From assembly GCF_002980555.1 (NCBI RefSeq), contig NZ_PVBT01000001.1, positions 868,001-932,000 of the forward strand: a stretch of 64,000 nt of DNA, written 5' to 3'. Source of the DNA: Phyllobacterium myrsinacearum (GTDB taxonomy: Bacteria; Pseudomonadota; Alphaproteobacteria; Rhizobiales; Rhizobiaceae). The notes beneath the pieces are model-generated. The model saw only the letters and a program-made list of their open reading frames with translations. It did not search any database and was not told where the DNA came from. The translations under genes were made by a program, and so were the position numbers. Position 1 is the first letter of the stretch. The number at the start of each line of letters is the position of its first letter. This document shows, one piece after another, positions 52,917-61,425 of this stretch.

Positions 52917-53750
52917 TCACGGCTCGACGGGAATCCAGATCTCCATTCCGCCATTGCCGGTCCGCGGGTCGAATTCCGGACCATAACGTTCGAAATTCGG
53001 CGCGTCTGCCACCTTGCGGCCGGATTCGGGCAGCCATTTGCCCCAGATCGTCATGATCGTGCTGCGAATGGTCGAAATATGCGCGCGGTGTGAAAACACC
53101 AGATAGGTCTGGCCGGGGATGCGTATGCGGGCAAATTCCGGCGGTACATCGGAAAAATCCCTGACTTCGGCACCGGCGATGTAGTCGAAATTGTCCGCGT
53201 CATCGCTGTTGCAGCAGACGCCATAGGCGACGTCGCCGATCTGGCCGGTGATATGGCCGAAATAGGGGGTAAAACGCTGCCATTGCGCCGGAATGCCACT
53301 GCTGGTTTGGCAGGTGTATCGCTCGCCTATGCCGGCAATGAGCATGGGTTTGCCGTTCTCGATGCGCGGCTCCTCGATATCGGTGATAAATTGTTCGTCC
53401 ATTTTGATCGGCTCCACCAATGGGATGTTGCGGGTATGGCGCTGTGCGCGGACCTGTTCGGGTGTCAGGCCGAACTGATCGCGGAACGCCCGTGTGAAGG
53501 CCTCATGGGAGCTGTAGCCGGCATCGAGCGCGACGCTGAGAATATCCGGAGCACCGTCGCACAGGGATTTTGCCGCTTCGGACAACCGGCGTCCACGGAT
53601 GTGGCTGCTGACGGAACGGCCGGCAAAAACGCCGAAGGCGCGGGACATGTGAAACCGCGACAGGCCCGCCACAGCGGCGATGTCGTCGAGCGTGATCTCC
53701 TCGGCGAAATGACTTTCCACATACCAGATCGCTTTCTCAACCGAATTCAT
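52917..53750 (-). CDS. AraC-family regulator with GyrI-like effector domain
   Basis: A 277-residue protein with an N-terminal AraC-type double helix-turn-helix (EKAIWYVESHFAEEITLDDIAAVAGLSRFHMSRAFG and ILSVALDAGYSSHEAFTRAFRDQFGLTPEQVR) and a C-terminal GyrI-like small-molecule binding domain (~125-277, ending GNGGMEIWIPVEP). This layout is that of Rob/SoxS-type and TipA-type multidrug-responsive regulators. ATG 53750 has GGAG six bases upstream and is chosen over three upstream in-frame starts. It lies just upstream of the BKACE gene on the same strand, which it may control, by inference only. Confidence 0.9.
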   Translation of the reverse strand: MNSVEKAIWYVESHFAEEITLDDIAAVAGLSRFHMSRAFGVFAGRSVSSHIRGRRLSEAAKSLCDGAPDILSVALDAGYSSHEAFTRAFRDQFGLTPEQVRAQRHTRNIPLVEPIKMDEQFITDIEEPRIENGKPMLIAGIGERYTCQTSSGIPAQWQRFTPYFGHITGQIGDVAYGVCCNSDDADNFDYIAGAEVRDFSDVPPEFARIRIPGQTYLVFSHRAHISTIRSTIMTIWGKWLPESGRKVADAPNFERYGPEFDPRTGNGGMEIWIPVEP

Positions 53751-53834
53751 GCAACTCTCCATTGAGACACGGCACAGCAATACACGGTACCGGCGGCGTG
53801 CATTTGATCACGCTTGCGGTTCGATCCGCCAGCC

Positions 53835-54620
53835 TCAGAAGAGTTTCATGCCCTTCAGGCTGGCATGGCCGTTCTTGCCGATAATGATGTGGTCATGAAC
53901 GATGATTCCCATCTGTCCGCCGATGCTGGCAATGGTCTTTGTCATCTCGACATCCGCCTTCGACGGCGTCGGGTCGCCCGAGGGATGATTGTGCACGAGA
54001 ATGAGCGCGCTTGCCGACAATTGCAGGGCGCGGGCGATCACCTCGCGCGGATAGACCGGGGTATGGTCGACGGTGCCCACCTGCTGCACCTCGTCGGCAA
54101 TCAGCGTGTTCTTCTTGTCGAGAAAGAGGATGCGCAGTTGTTCGCGTGATTCATGCGCCATGGCCGCGGTACAATAGTCGATCAGTTTGTTCCATGAGCC
54201 AAGTGTCATGCGTTCGCCCATGCCGCTGCGCATGGCCCTGTGGGCGAGGGCGGCGATGAATTTGAGATCAAAGGCCACGGTCGGGCCGCAGCCCTTTACC
54301 TCCCGCAGGAGATGTTCCGGCGCGCCGAGGACCTCCGCCAGGCTGCCGAAGCGGGCGAGAAGCGCCTTGGCCAGCGGCTTGGTGTCGCCCTGCCTAATGG
54401 GGCGGTACAGCAGCATTTCCAGCATTTCATAATCGGCAAAGCCCTGATGGCCGATTTTCTGGAAACGCTCCTTCATCCGCTCGCGGTGGCCGGTGTAATG
54501 CGGCTCCGCGGGATGGCTATTGGATGTACCGGCGGCTTTCTCAACACCAGGTTGTTTCGGCAGCGGTTTCGGTGAGGGCTCTTTGAGGAAGAAGGTCTTG
54601 GGTGGCTCGTCTTCGCTCAT
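53835..54620 (-). CDS. radC: RadC-family JAB-domain protein
   Basis: A 261-residue RadC/DUF2466 protein with an N-terminal helix-hairpin-helix-like region ([47 protein letters not shown]) and the C-terminal JAMM metal-binding set ([23 protein letters not shown]). It is often annotated as a DNA-repair protein, but the activity has not been shown. The N-terminal 35 residues are Pro-rich. ATG 54620 is a reasonable start. It lies 14 bases downstream of map on the same strand. Confidence 0.93.
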   Translation of the reverse strand: MSEDEPPKTFFLKEPSPKPLPKQPGVEKAAGTSNSHPAEPHYTGHRERMKERFQKIGHQGFADYEMLEMLLYRPIRQGDTKPLAKALLARFGSLAEVLGAPEHLLREVKGCGPTVAFDLKFIAALAHRAMRSGMGERMTLGSWNKLIDYCTAAMAHESREQLRILFLDKKNTLIADEVQQVGTVDHTPVYPREVIARALQLSASALILVHNHPSGDPTPSKADVEMTKTIASIGGQMGIIVHDHIIIGKNGHASLKGMKLF

Positions 54621-54634
54621 GGGCCCCGGCGTTC

Positions 54635-55465
54635 CTAATCGAGTTTCAAACCCGGAGCGAACAGGCCAGCGGGTGAGAGGGTGAAGACTTCACAGCCGTC
54701 CTTGGTGACGCCGACCGTGTGTTCGTACTGCGCTGTGAGCGAACGGTCACGGGTCACGGCGGTCCAGCCATCGGCAAGGACTTTCACATGCGGGCGGCCG
54801 AGATTGATCATCGGCTCGATGGTGAAGATCATGCCTTCGCGCAGTTCGACGCCTTCATTCGGCGTGCCGTAATGCAGGATGTTCGGTGCGTCGTGGAAAA
54901 GCTGGCCGACGCCGTGGCCGCAGAAATCGCGAACGACGGAGCAGCGCTCGGCTTCCGCGTAATTCTGGATGGCGGCGCCGATCGCGCCGGTCCGGGCACC
55001 GGGGCGAACCGCTGCGATGCCGCGCATCAGGCTTTCATGCGTCACTTCCATCAGGCGTTCGGCGGCGCGCTTGATCTCGCCCACGGGGTACATGCGGCTG
55101 GAATCGCCGTGCCAGCCGTCGAGTATGTAGGTGACGTCGATATTGACGATATCGCCCTCGCGCAGCGGCTTGTCATCGGGAATGCCGTGGCAAACGACGT
55201 GGTTGATCGACGTGCAGGATGATTTCGTGTAGCCGCGATAGTTGAGGGTCGCGGGCAGGGCACCATGATCGGCACCGAATTCGAAGACAAAGCGGTCGAT
55301 GGTGTTGGTGGTCACGCCCGGCGCAACAAGGCCGGCGAGTTCGTCGAGGCAGCGCGCTGTGAGCTGGCACGCCTTGCGCATGGCCGCGAAACCCTCGGGG
55401 CCGTGAAGCCTGATCTGTCCGGTGTTCTTCAGGGGCGCTGTCTGCGCATCGAGATAGGTGACCAT
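54635..55465 (-). CDS. map: Methionine aminopeptidase, type I
   Basis: A 276-residue metallopeptidase that removes the N-terminal Met from new proteins. The metal ligands are visible in context: [20 protein letters not shown] (two Asp), [19 protein letters not shown] (His), [13 protein letters not shown] (Glu) and QYEHTVGVT (Glu). [16 protein letters not shown] is the family's substrate loop. The sequence has no zinc-finger N-extension. It is followed by radC and preceded by sfsA, a common Rhizobiales order. Confidence 0.97.
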   Translation of the reverse strand: MVTYLDAQTAPLKNTGQIRLHGPEGFAAMRKACQLTARCLDELAGLVAPGVTTNTIDRFVFEFGADHGALPATLNYRGYTKSSCTSINHVVCHGIPDDKPLREGDIVNIDVTYILDGWHGDSSRMYPVGEIKRAAERLMEVTHESLMRGIAAVRPGARTGAIGAAIQNYAEAERCSVVRDFCGHGVGQLFHDAPNILHYGTPNEGVELREGMIFTIEPMINLGRPHVKVLADGWTAVTRDRSLTAQYEHTVGVTKDGCEVFTLSPAGLFAPGLKLD

Positions 55466-55483
55466 GGTGCTTTCCGCTTGGCG

Positions 55484-56185
55484 TCAATCAATAATGGGTA
55501 TCGCAGCTGTCGCAGCAATTCCCGAAGGCGTGATGTGGCATCTTATTGCGTAAGCTTCAACCCCGCGGCCCATTGCCCGCTCGAATGCCCTTGCGTAGAC
55601 CGGATCCAGGTCGCCGCAAATTCTCAGGCGGTCGCAATCGTCGCGCTGGATCACGTAAAGCATGACACCACGATGACCATTCTCAACCATGTTGCCAAGC
55701 TCGTCCAGATGTTTTGCGCCGCGGGCGGTCGGAGAATCGGGAAATTCCGCCAGGTCTGCCGTGCGGGAGAAGTGCACGTTCTTCACTTCGACATAGGCAG
55801 CCGGCCGTTCGGGATCGGTCAGCAAAATGTCGATGCGGGAATTCGCGCCATATTTCTGCTCGCGCTTGAGGTCGCGATAGCCGCTGAGGGCGGGCAGAAG
55901 CCCGGCCAGAATGGCTTCCTCGGCGATCCGGTTGGGCAGGCCCGTATTGATGCCGACCAGCGTGCCCTGCGCCTCAACGATCTGCAGCGTGTGGGCATAT
56001 TTGCGCTTGCTGTCATCCGACTGGGACAGCCAGACCCGGATGCCGGGATCGGTCAGCCCGAGCATGGAGCCGGTATTGGGCACGGAACTGGTGATCGGGC
56101 CGCCATCATCGAGGATGATATCGGCAAGAAAGCGCTTGTAGCGCTGGACCAGTCGGCCGGTGACGAGGGGCGCAGAGAAAATCAT
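55484..56185 (-). CDS. sfsA: DNA/RNA nuclease SfsA
   Basis: A 233-residue protein of the SfsA family, first described as a sugar-fermentation stimulation factor and now known as a DNA/RNA-binding nuclease-like fold. Signatures are [14 protein letters not shown] at the N-terminus, [23 protein letters not shown] and later [23 protein letters not shown], which carries the PD-(D/E)xK-like D-x-(n)-E-x-K residues. It precedes map in the same direction with a 18-base gap. Confidence 0.95.
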   Translation of the reverse strand: MIFSAPLVTGRLVQRYKRFLADIILDDGGPITSSVPNTGSMLGLTDPGIRVWLSQSDDSKRKYAHTLQIVEAQGTLVGINTGLPNRIAEEAILAGLLPALSGYRDLKREQKYGANSRIDILLTDPERPAAYVEVKNVHFSRTADLAEFPDSPTARGAKHLDELGNMVENGHRGVMLYVIQRDDCDRLRICGDLDPVYARAFERAMGRGVEAYAIRCHITPSGIAATAAIPIID

Positions 56186-56224
56186 GCGCGAGGTCTACCC
56201 GACCGCGACAGGCCGGACAATCGC

Positions 56225-56498
56225 TAGAGCGGTTTGCGACCATATTGAATCGTTCTGCCGGAGGGATTTTGGTTCAAGGTCGAGGGGTTTGGCGAGACCG
56301 ATGCCTTTCCATCGGGCGAAGCCGAAGCCCGATGGCATTGGGCCAAATTCACCCGGCCCTTCGGGTTTCCGGCTGGCGGACACCCACTTTGTCAGGCAGC
56401 TTCGTCCGATGGATAAACATCGGCCTCGCTACCTTCCGCGTGGATTGTCTCGCCATCCGGGAAACAGAACTGATCCAATATGGCCGCAAACCGCTCTA
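56225..56498. mobile_element. Inverted-repeat element, MITE-like, about 274 bp
   Basis: The ends are imperfect inverted repeats of ~33 bases: AGAGCGGTTTGCG, then CCATATTG and a GTTCTG end, at 56226-56257 and reversed at 56466-56497. The element is flanked by TA on each side (56225-56226 and 56497-56498), which suggests insertion into TA, and AATCGC occurs on both flanks (56219-56224 and 56498-56503). Inside is a perfect hairpin, CCATCGGGC (56309-56317) with GCCCGATGG (56327-56335). No transposase is encoded; the small frames inside are shadow-like. It is probably a non-autonomous transposable element. Confidence 0.65.
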
Positions 56499-56511
56499 AT
56501 CGCCTGAAAGG

Positions 56512-56634
56512 TCAGGACAGGCCCTGAACCGTCCTGATCACATCGGCCAGGGACAGATTGGCCATGAGCATGGCGGCCGTCGCCGCGAGGCCCGCCAGAA
56601 AGAACGTCACTGTAATCTTTGTTTGTCTGCTCAT
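56512..56634 (-). CDS. Small single-span membrane protein, about 40 aa
   Basis: A short frame, ATG 56634 to TGA 56512, giving MSRQTKITVTFFLAGLAATA, then a hydrophobic run AAMLMANLSLA and a DVIRTVQGLS tail. The centre (~9-30) is one membrane helix, with a basic N-terminus, so the N-terminus should face the cytosol. AGGAA lies about ten bases upstream. An in-frame ATG six codons earlier (56652) has no RBS. It sits between the inverted-repeat element and a terminator-like hairpin. The function is unknown. Confidence 0.45.
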   Translation of the reverse strand: MSRQTKITVTFFLAGLAATAAMLMANLSLADVIRTVQGLS

Positions 56635-57056
56635 GAATATGTTTTCCTGCATGGTGACAGAGGATGGGAAAAACATGCTGAGATTATGGCCCCTCTATGC
56701 CTATTCGCAGGCAGCGAGGCGCACTTGAAAAGATAGGCCGAACCGGTTGGTGAACAAAAAAGGCCTGCCTTGGGAAAGGCAGGCAAATTTGCTCTGGGGT
56801 GGGAGAATTCGGGCTGGTTTGGAGGTTAAACCGAACCCTACTGCCAAAGATCGGAATCTTAGCAGTGATTGATGATAGGTCAGGTCAGGAATAGAGCCTC
56901 ATAACTTTCTTTAACAGCCAGTGACAAAGCTTGAACGGCTGGAAAAGAGTGGCAAGCGGGCAGCATGTGCCGGGAACTGGCCGTTCCGCATGGATTGATA
57001 AACCGGCAGTGTATGAGCCGGCTTTTGCAATATGCTGATTTTACAGGGAGAAAGCC
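56635..57056. other. Intergenic region with two minus-strand hairpins
   Basis: About 420 bases without a supported gene. A strong hairpin (56763-56784) with a T-run on the minus strand marks the end of some minus-strand transcript. A second, CCGGC with GCCGG (57003-57021), about 40 bases downstream of tRNA-Glu, may be that tRNA's terminator. If so, the first hairpin would end a separate RNA located at about 56785-57000. Confidence 0.4.
56763..56784 (-). terminator. Terminator hairpin, minus strand
   Basis: GCCTGCCTT pairs with AAGGCAGGC around a 4-base loop and is followed on the minus strand by TTTTTTG. It is about 275 bases past tRNA-Glu. Confidence 0.75.
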
Positions 57057-57131
57057 TGGTACGCCCAAGGGGAATCGAACCCCTGTTTGCGCCGTGAAAG
57101 GGCGCCGTCCTAACCGCTAGACGATGGGCGC
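57057..57131 (-). tRNA. tRNA-Glu (TTC)
   Basis: The reverse strand folds with acceptor GCGCCCA/TGGGCGT (closed by a G-U pair), D-arm TCGTCTAGCGGTTAGGACG, anticodon loop CCTTTCACG giving TTC, T-arm GGTTCGATTCC, and encoded CCA after discriminator A. The D-arm and anticodon arm are very similar to the tRNA-like element at 2242. Confidence 0.96.
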
Positions 57132-57276
57132 CTGCAGGTAAGCGGCTTATAGTGAAACAGTTTTTCGACTGCAACCCCATATTTCATTCTTTTTCGGGAA
57201 AAGTGAAAATTCTTCGCGGGTCTGTGCACAAATGCTGCTTGCATGGGCGATTGCGAGCGGCCGCAATCGATCCGGA

Positions 57277-58575
57277 TCAGCCGCGGCGGCTACCGCAACG
57301 CCAATTCCAGTCGCGAGTCGGGCCGATATCGACGTGGACCGATTCGGTGTAGCAATAGGTGCCCACACCGCCGCGGCCGGGCATTGTCCGGGCAAAATTC
57401 GCCAGATCCCACTTGGAAACGCCGGGAACCTGGATATCCGCAGCCGCGCAGGACATATGGAGAGAAGCCTTTGCGCCGTTCACCAGCCGGTTATAGGGCG
57501 GGCTGCGATAGCCCGACGTTACGATCACCGATTTGCCGAAGCGGCGTTCGATCGTCTTGAGCATGCCGACCAGTTGCGGTTTCAGGCAGGCGACGTCGAC
57601 GCTTTCGCGCTGAACCTTGAGGCCGTTGGGGGCCAGCCGGGCCAGTCCCGCCGCCGAGGCCAGAATCACCGGCGCCGCCGCTGATTCGTCATCGTCCTGA
57701 TAAAGACTGTCGCGCTGCATGATCTGAATGCCGCCATTCGGGCGCACGCCGGGCAGGGACGAGAGATGTTCGGTCGGCCTGTAATTGGATGGCGAAGGCA
57801 AGCCGGCGGCGCTGGCCACCTGTCCGGTGGCATTGCCGCTGATGGCCTTGAGCTGCGCCTGTGCCTTGGGCTGAATGACGGCCACCTGGCGTTTTGAGGC
57901 GGAAGCGCCTGCATTGTTGGCAAAGAGCCGCATCAGCAAGCCATTGTCCTTGCCGGATGCTGGCGCATGCACCGCTGGTTTGGCGTCGGGAACGGCAATC
58001 GTCTGCCCGGCTTCGCTGGAAGCAGCCTGCGCCGCCTTGGTTTCCACGTCCGCCTTGGTTGGCTTTGCCCCGGTCTCCGGCGCGGCATGCGCTTCAGCCG
58101 CCTGCGGCTGCTCGGCCGTTTCCGGCGCAGCGCTTCCGAAGAGGGATGTCTTTACCGGCGGCTTCACGGCGGCGGGCGCAAAGGCTGTGACATGCTGCCC
58201 CGTTTCCGCCGTGGCTTTGGCCGCTTGCTGGGCTGCGGCTGCCTCCTTCGGTGATTGCGGGTGGCCGGCAACCGTTTTGCCCTGCGCTTCCGCTGCGGCA
58301 GCCTGAGTGGCTGCCTTGGCAGCGTTCGTCTCGGTGCCGCCCGCAAGAGCCAGTGCTTCGGGGGATGTTTTTTCAGATCCGGCTGCCGGTATCGCATGCG
58401 GATCGGCGCTGGCTGTCGCCGTGCTTGTCGTGGCTGATGCGACATTGAGGACGGAGCCGGCAGTCGGCGCGGAGCCCGTCGACGTGCAGGACGCCGTCGC
58501 CATCGCAAAAATCGTTACGAAGCAAATAGCGGTGCTTGCCCGGAAGGCTGCTACTGAGGCTGACAGCTTGTTCAA
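57277..58575 (-). CDS. Lipoprotein with M15-type (YcbK/DD-peptidase-like) C-terminal domain
   Basis: A 432-residue envelope protein. The signal peptide ends in a lipobox-like FAMATASC. A long Ala/Thr/Pro/Glu-rich linker (~30-290) follows, then the C-terminal peptidase M15A-like domain: GKSVIVTSGYRSPPYNRLV, HMSCAAADIQVPG (the first His and the Asp), and YTESVHVDIGPTRDWNWRC (the second His). The family cleaves or binds peptidoglycan peptides. GGGGGAA just before TTG 58575 favours that start over TTG 58623. It stands alone, downstream of the phaC gene on the same strand. Confidence 0.85.
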   Translation of the reverse strand: MNKLSASVAAFRASTAICFVTIFAMATASCTSTGSAPTAGSVLNVASATTSTATASADPHAIPAAGSEKTSPEALALAGGTETNAAKAATQAAAAEAQGKTVAGHPQSPKEAAAAQQAAKATAETGQHVTAFAPAAVKPPVKTSLFGSAAPETAEQPQAAEAHAAPETGAKPTKADVETKAAQAASSEAGQTIAVPDAKPAVHAPASGKDNGLLMRLFANNAGASASKRQVAVIQPKAQAQLKAISGNATGQVASAAGLPSPSNYRPTEHLSSLPGVRPNGGIQIMQRDSLYQDDDESAAAPVILASAAGLARLAPNGLKVQRESVDVACLKPQLVGMLKTIERRFGKSVIVTSGYRSPPYNRLVNGAKASLHMSCAAADIQVPGVSKWDLANFARTMPGRGGVGTYCYTESVHVDIGPTRDWNWRCGSRRG

Positions 58576-58825
58576 CGATTCCCCCGTCTCGTCTTTTCCG
58601 GCTTTTGCAATTGTTCGGTCCAATCCGCTTTGAGATGAGCAGGATGCTCGCGAAGTTTAGGTGAAGTGCAAAAACACCGGCAGAGAGAGCGTAAAGTTAA
58701 CGATTTTTAAACGTCTCCACAAGCTCCGGGCTATCGCCAGAATAAGGCGAAAACGTGATTGGCCACCTTCCTGCCATGGTTTTCATGGCCGGGATCAACT
58801 CAAAAGCCAGCAAAATAGCGGGTTT

Positions 58826-60646
58826 TCAGACGCGGATGCGGACATAGGTTCCCGGCGCTTCGCCGAGAATTTCTGTGCCATTTTCACCGGGCTGGCGTGC
58901 GGAAACACGCGCATCGTCCTGCGATTCGATCCATTTCTGCCAATGATTCCACCAGGAGCCGGGATGCTCCGACGTGTTGGTGAGCCATTCATCGAACGCG
59001 CCGGCGGGCGAGCCGCCGGTCCAATACTGGTATTTGTTCTTGGCGGGCGGGTTGACCACACCGGCGATATGGCCGGAGCCGGCCAGGACGTAGGTGACAT
59101 CGCCGCCGAAATATTTGCAGCCGGTAAAAACCGACAGCGCCGGTGCAATGTGGTCCTCCTTGGCGGCGAGATTGTAGATGGGGATTTTGACATCGCCCAG
59201 TGACAGGTTTTGTCCGGCGAGCTTCATCATCCCGCGCACCAGATTGTTGTCGAGATAGCAGTTGCGCAGATAGTAGGAATGATTGGCCGCGCTCATGCGC
59301 GTGGCATCCGCATTCCAGTAGAGAAGGTCAAAGGGCACGGGATCGCGGCCGCGCATGTAATTGTTGACGACATAGGGCCAGATCAGGTCGCCGGACCGCA
59401 GCATGTTGAAAGCGGTCGCCATGCGCGTGCCGTCCAGATAGCCTTCGGCCGACATGGCGGCTTCCAGGGCGCGAATCTGATCCTCGTCAACAAAAACCTT
59501 GAGATCGCCTGCATAGGTGAAATCGACCTGCGTGGTGAAAAGGGTCGCGCTCCTGATCCTGTTTTCGCCTTCCTGGGCAAACAGGGCAAGGGCGGCGCTC
59601 AGGAGCGTTCCGCCGACGCAATAGCCGATAGCATTGACGGCCTTTTCGCCCGTTGCGTTCTCGATGGTGTCGAGGCCAAAGCGCAGGCCTTCATTGATAT
59701 AGGCAGTCCAGTCCTTCATGGCGTGACGCTGGTCCGGATTGACCCAGGAGATCACGAACACGGTATGTCCCTGGTCGATGGCCCATTTGATGAAGGATTT
59801 TTCCGCGTTGAGATCGAGAATATAGAATTTGTTGATCCAGGGCGGGCAGATCAAAAGGGGACGCTTCAGGACATCCGGCGTCGAAGGTTCATACTGGATG
59901 ATTTCGGCGACATCGCTGCGCGCGATCACCTTGCCGGGGGTGGTCGCCACATTTTCGCCAAGGGCGAACTTGGTCATATCCGATTGCCGCAGGCGCAGGT
60001 CGCCGCCGCCGGCGACGATGTCCTCCGCCAGCATCTTCATGCCCTTGACCAGATTCTCGCCATTGCTGGCGACCGTTTCCTTGTAGAGTTCCGGATTGGT
60101 CAGCAGGAAGTTGCTGGGCGATATCGCCGTGGTCAGCTGCTTGACGTAGAACGCTGCCTTGTGGCGCGTGTGATCGTCGAGGCCTTCGGCATGGGTGACC
60201 AGTTCCCCGGCCCAGTTTGCCGTGACGAGATAGGCCTGCTTGAGGAAGTCGAAGAAAGCGTTCTTGCCCCAGTCCTCATCGGCAAAGCGCTTGTCGCCCT
60301 TGTCGGGCTTGACGACATCGTCGACCTGTTCGCCGCTCATGCGGCGGATGGAATTGGACCAGATGGCCATGTAGCTGGCGAACAGCTTCGTCTGCGCTTC
60401 CAGCGCGCGGCCCGGTTCGGACAGCCAGTATTCGGAAACACGCGAGAGGGTTTTCACCACATCGGTGACGGGATCGGCGATCGTGTCGCGTTTCAAGCCT
60501 TTTTCACGCGGCTCGACCCAGGCGGAGGCGGCCTTGCCGGCCTGTTCGATCATATGGGCGACATTGCGTGCGAAGGCTTCCGGATCCTTGATGACATAAT
60601 TGTCGAGGTTCGGCGTTTTAGCGCTCTTGTCGCCTGGGTTATCCAT
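58826..60646 (-). CDS. phaC: Class I poly(3-hydroxyalkanoate) synthase
   Basis: A 606-residue alpha/beta-hydrolase-fold enzyme that polymerises (R)-3-hydroxyacyl-CoA into PHA granules. The nucleophile Cys is in the lipase-like box NAIGYCVGGTLL (Cys ~343), the catalytic Asp in NLAAKEDHIAPAL, and the His in LAGSGHIAGVVNPP. PLLICPPWINKFYILDL and VISWVNPDQRHAMKDW are class I signatures. The length is typical of class I. ATG 60646 has GGGAGGG upstream, whereas the upstream ATG at 60718 adds a non-conserved stretch. No phasin or phaAB gene is nearby. Confidence 0.96.
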   Translation of the reverse strand: MDNPGDKSAKTPNLDNYVIKDPEAFARNVAHMIEQAGKAASAWVEPREKGLKRDTIADPVTDVVKTLSRVSEYWLSEPGRALEAQTKLFASYMAIWSNSIRRMSGEQVDDVVKPDKGDKRFADEDWGKNAFFDFLKQAYLVTANWAGELVTHAEGLDDHTRHKAAFYVKQLTTAISPSNFLLTNPELYKETVASNGENLVKGMKMLAEDIVAGGGDLRLRQSDMTKFALGENVATTPGKVIARSDVAEIIQYEPSTPDVLKRPLLICPPWINKFYILDLNAEKSFIKWAIDQGHTVFVISWVNPDQRHAMKDWTAYINEGLRFGLDTIENATGEKAVNAIGYCVGGTLLSAALALFAQEGENRIRSATLFTTQVDFTYAGDLKVFVDEDQIRALEAAMSAEGYLDGTRMATAFNMLRSGDLIWPYVVNNYMRGRDPVPFDLLYWNADATRMSAANHSYYLRNCYLDNNLVRGMMKLAGQNLSLGDVKIPIYNLAAKEDHIAPALSVFTGCKYFGGDVTYVLAGSGHIAGVVNPPAKNKYQYWTGGSPAGAFDEWLTNTSEHPGSWWNHWQKWIESQDDARVSARQPGENGTEILGEAPGTYVRIRV

Positions 60647-60894
60647 ATATTCGCTCCCTCCCGCCGATCCTCCGATCAGCTTAGTAGATATGATACCACA
60701 AGTCAGAGCAACGGACATTCAATTGCGGTCATTGTGCAGGAAAGATCACGGCCTTGTCACCTGTTTCGCAGATTGTATTTCCATGGGAGAAACGGAGTTG
60801 AACCTATTTGAATGTCGGTTGCTCTAATGCTATCCCTCTAATGTGCATTTCATATCACTATGATGAATATCGATTCCGGCAGTCAGGACAAACA

Positions 60895-61239
60895 ATGAAT
60901 ATCTCGGTCAAGACCATCACAAGCTACGCGGTTGGCGCCGTTCTGATTGCCGGTTTGAGCGCCTGCGCGAACATGCCGCCCGAGCCCATGTCGAATTCGC
61001 CGCTGACCGGTCCGGTCAACACCGGCACCTTTCCGGTTTTCACGCCCGATCCGAAGGGCGAAACCGCGCAGCTCACGCCGCAGGAGAAGGACAATCTGCA
61101 CAAGAACCTCGTCGCGGCCAAGGGCGGGCAGGGCAATGCCACCGCCGATCCGGCCGCCGTTGCCAGACGGCAGGCGGAGATGAAGAAGCTGGTCCAGCAG
61201 CAGCAGGATGATTTGAAGGCCATTGAAAGCGGGCAATAA
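60895..61239 (+). CDS. Small predicted lipoprotein
   Basis: A 114-residue secreted protein with a signal peptide (TITSYAVGAVLIAGLSAC) and a lipobox LSAC. The mature part is Pro-rich (MPPEPMSNSPLTGPVNTGTFPVF), followed by a charged helix (TPQEKDNLHKNLVAAKG) and a coiled-coil-like tail (RRQAEMKKLVQQQQDDLKAIE). AGGA precedes ATG 60895. It resembles small SclB/Lpp-like Rhizobiales lipoproteins, but I do not recognise a family. It is divergent from phaC. Confidence 0.75.
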   Translation: MNISVKTITSYAVGAVLIAGLSACANMPPEPMSNSPLTGPVNTGTFPVFTPDPKGETAQLTPQEKDNLHKNLVAAKGGQGNATADPAAVARRQAEMKKLVQQQQDDLKAIESGQ

Positions 61240-61425
61240 CGCGCCGCAGGCAAGGCCATGAAGACACCATGAACGGGTGTCTTTATCAGGGAAATCCCGA
61301 ACTGGATGGCATGAGGGCGATGGCCCCGGCGCTCAATGCGCGATGCCAATGATCGCTCGACCGCCGTGCAGTTTGGGTGTATAGCGCACCCGCACATTGA
61401 ACCCATTTTTACCGGACCCAAACCT

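Noticed and set aside
59210-60811. 533-codon + strand open frame
   Set aside because: Antisense to phaC, which has clear catalytic motifs; no domain is visible in the + frame.
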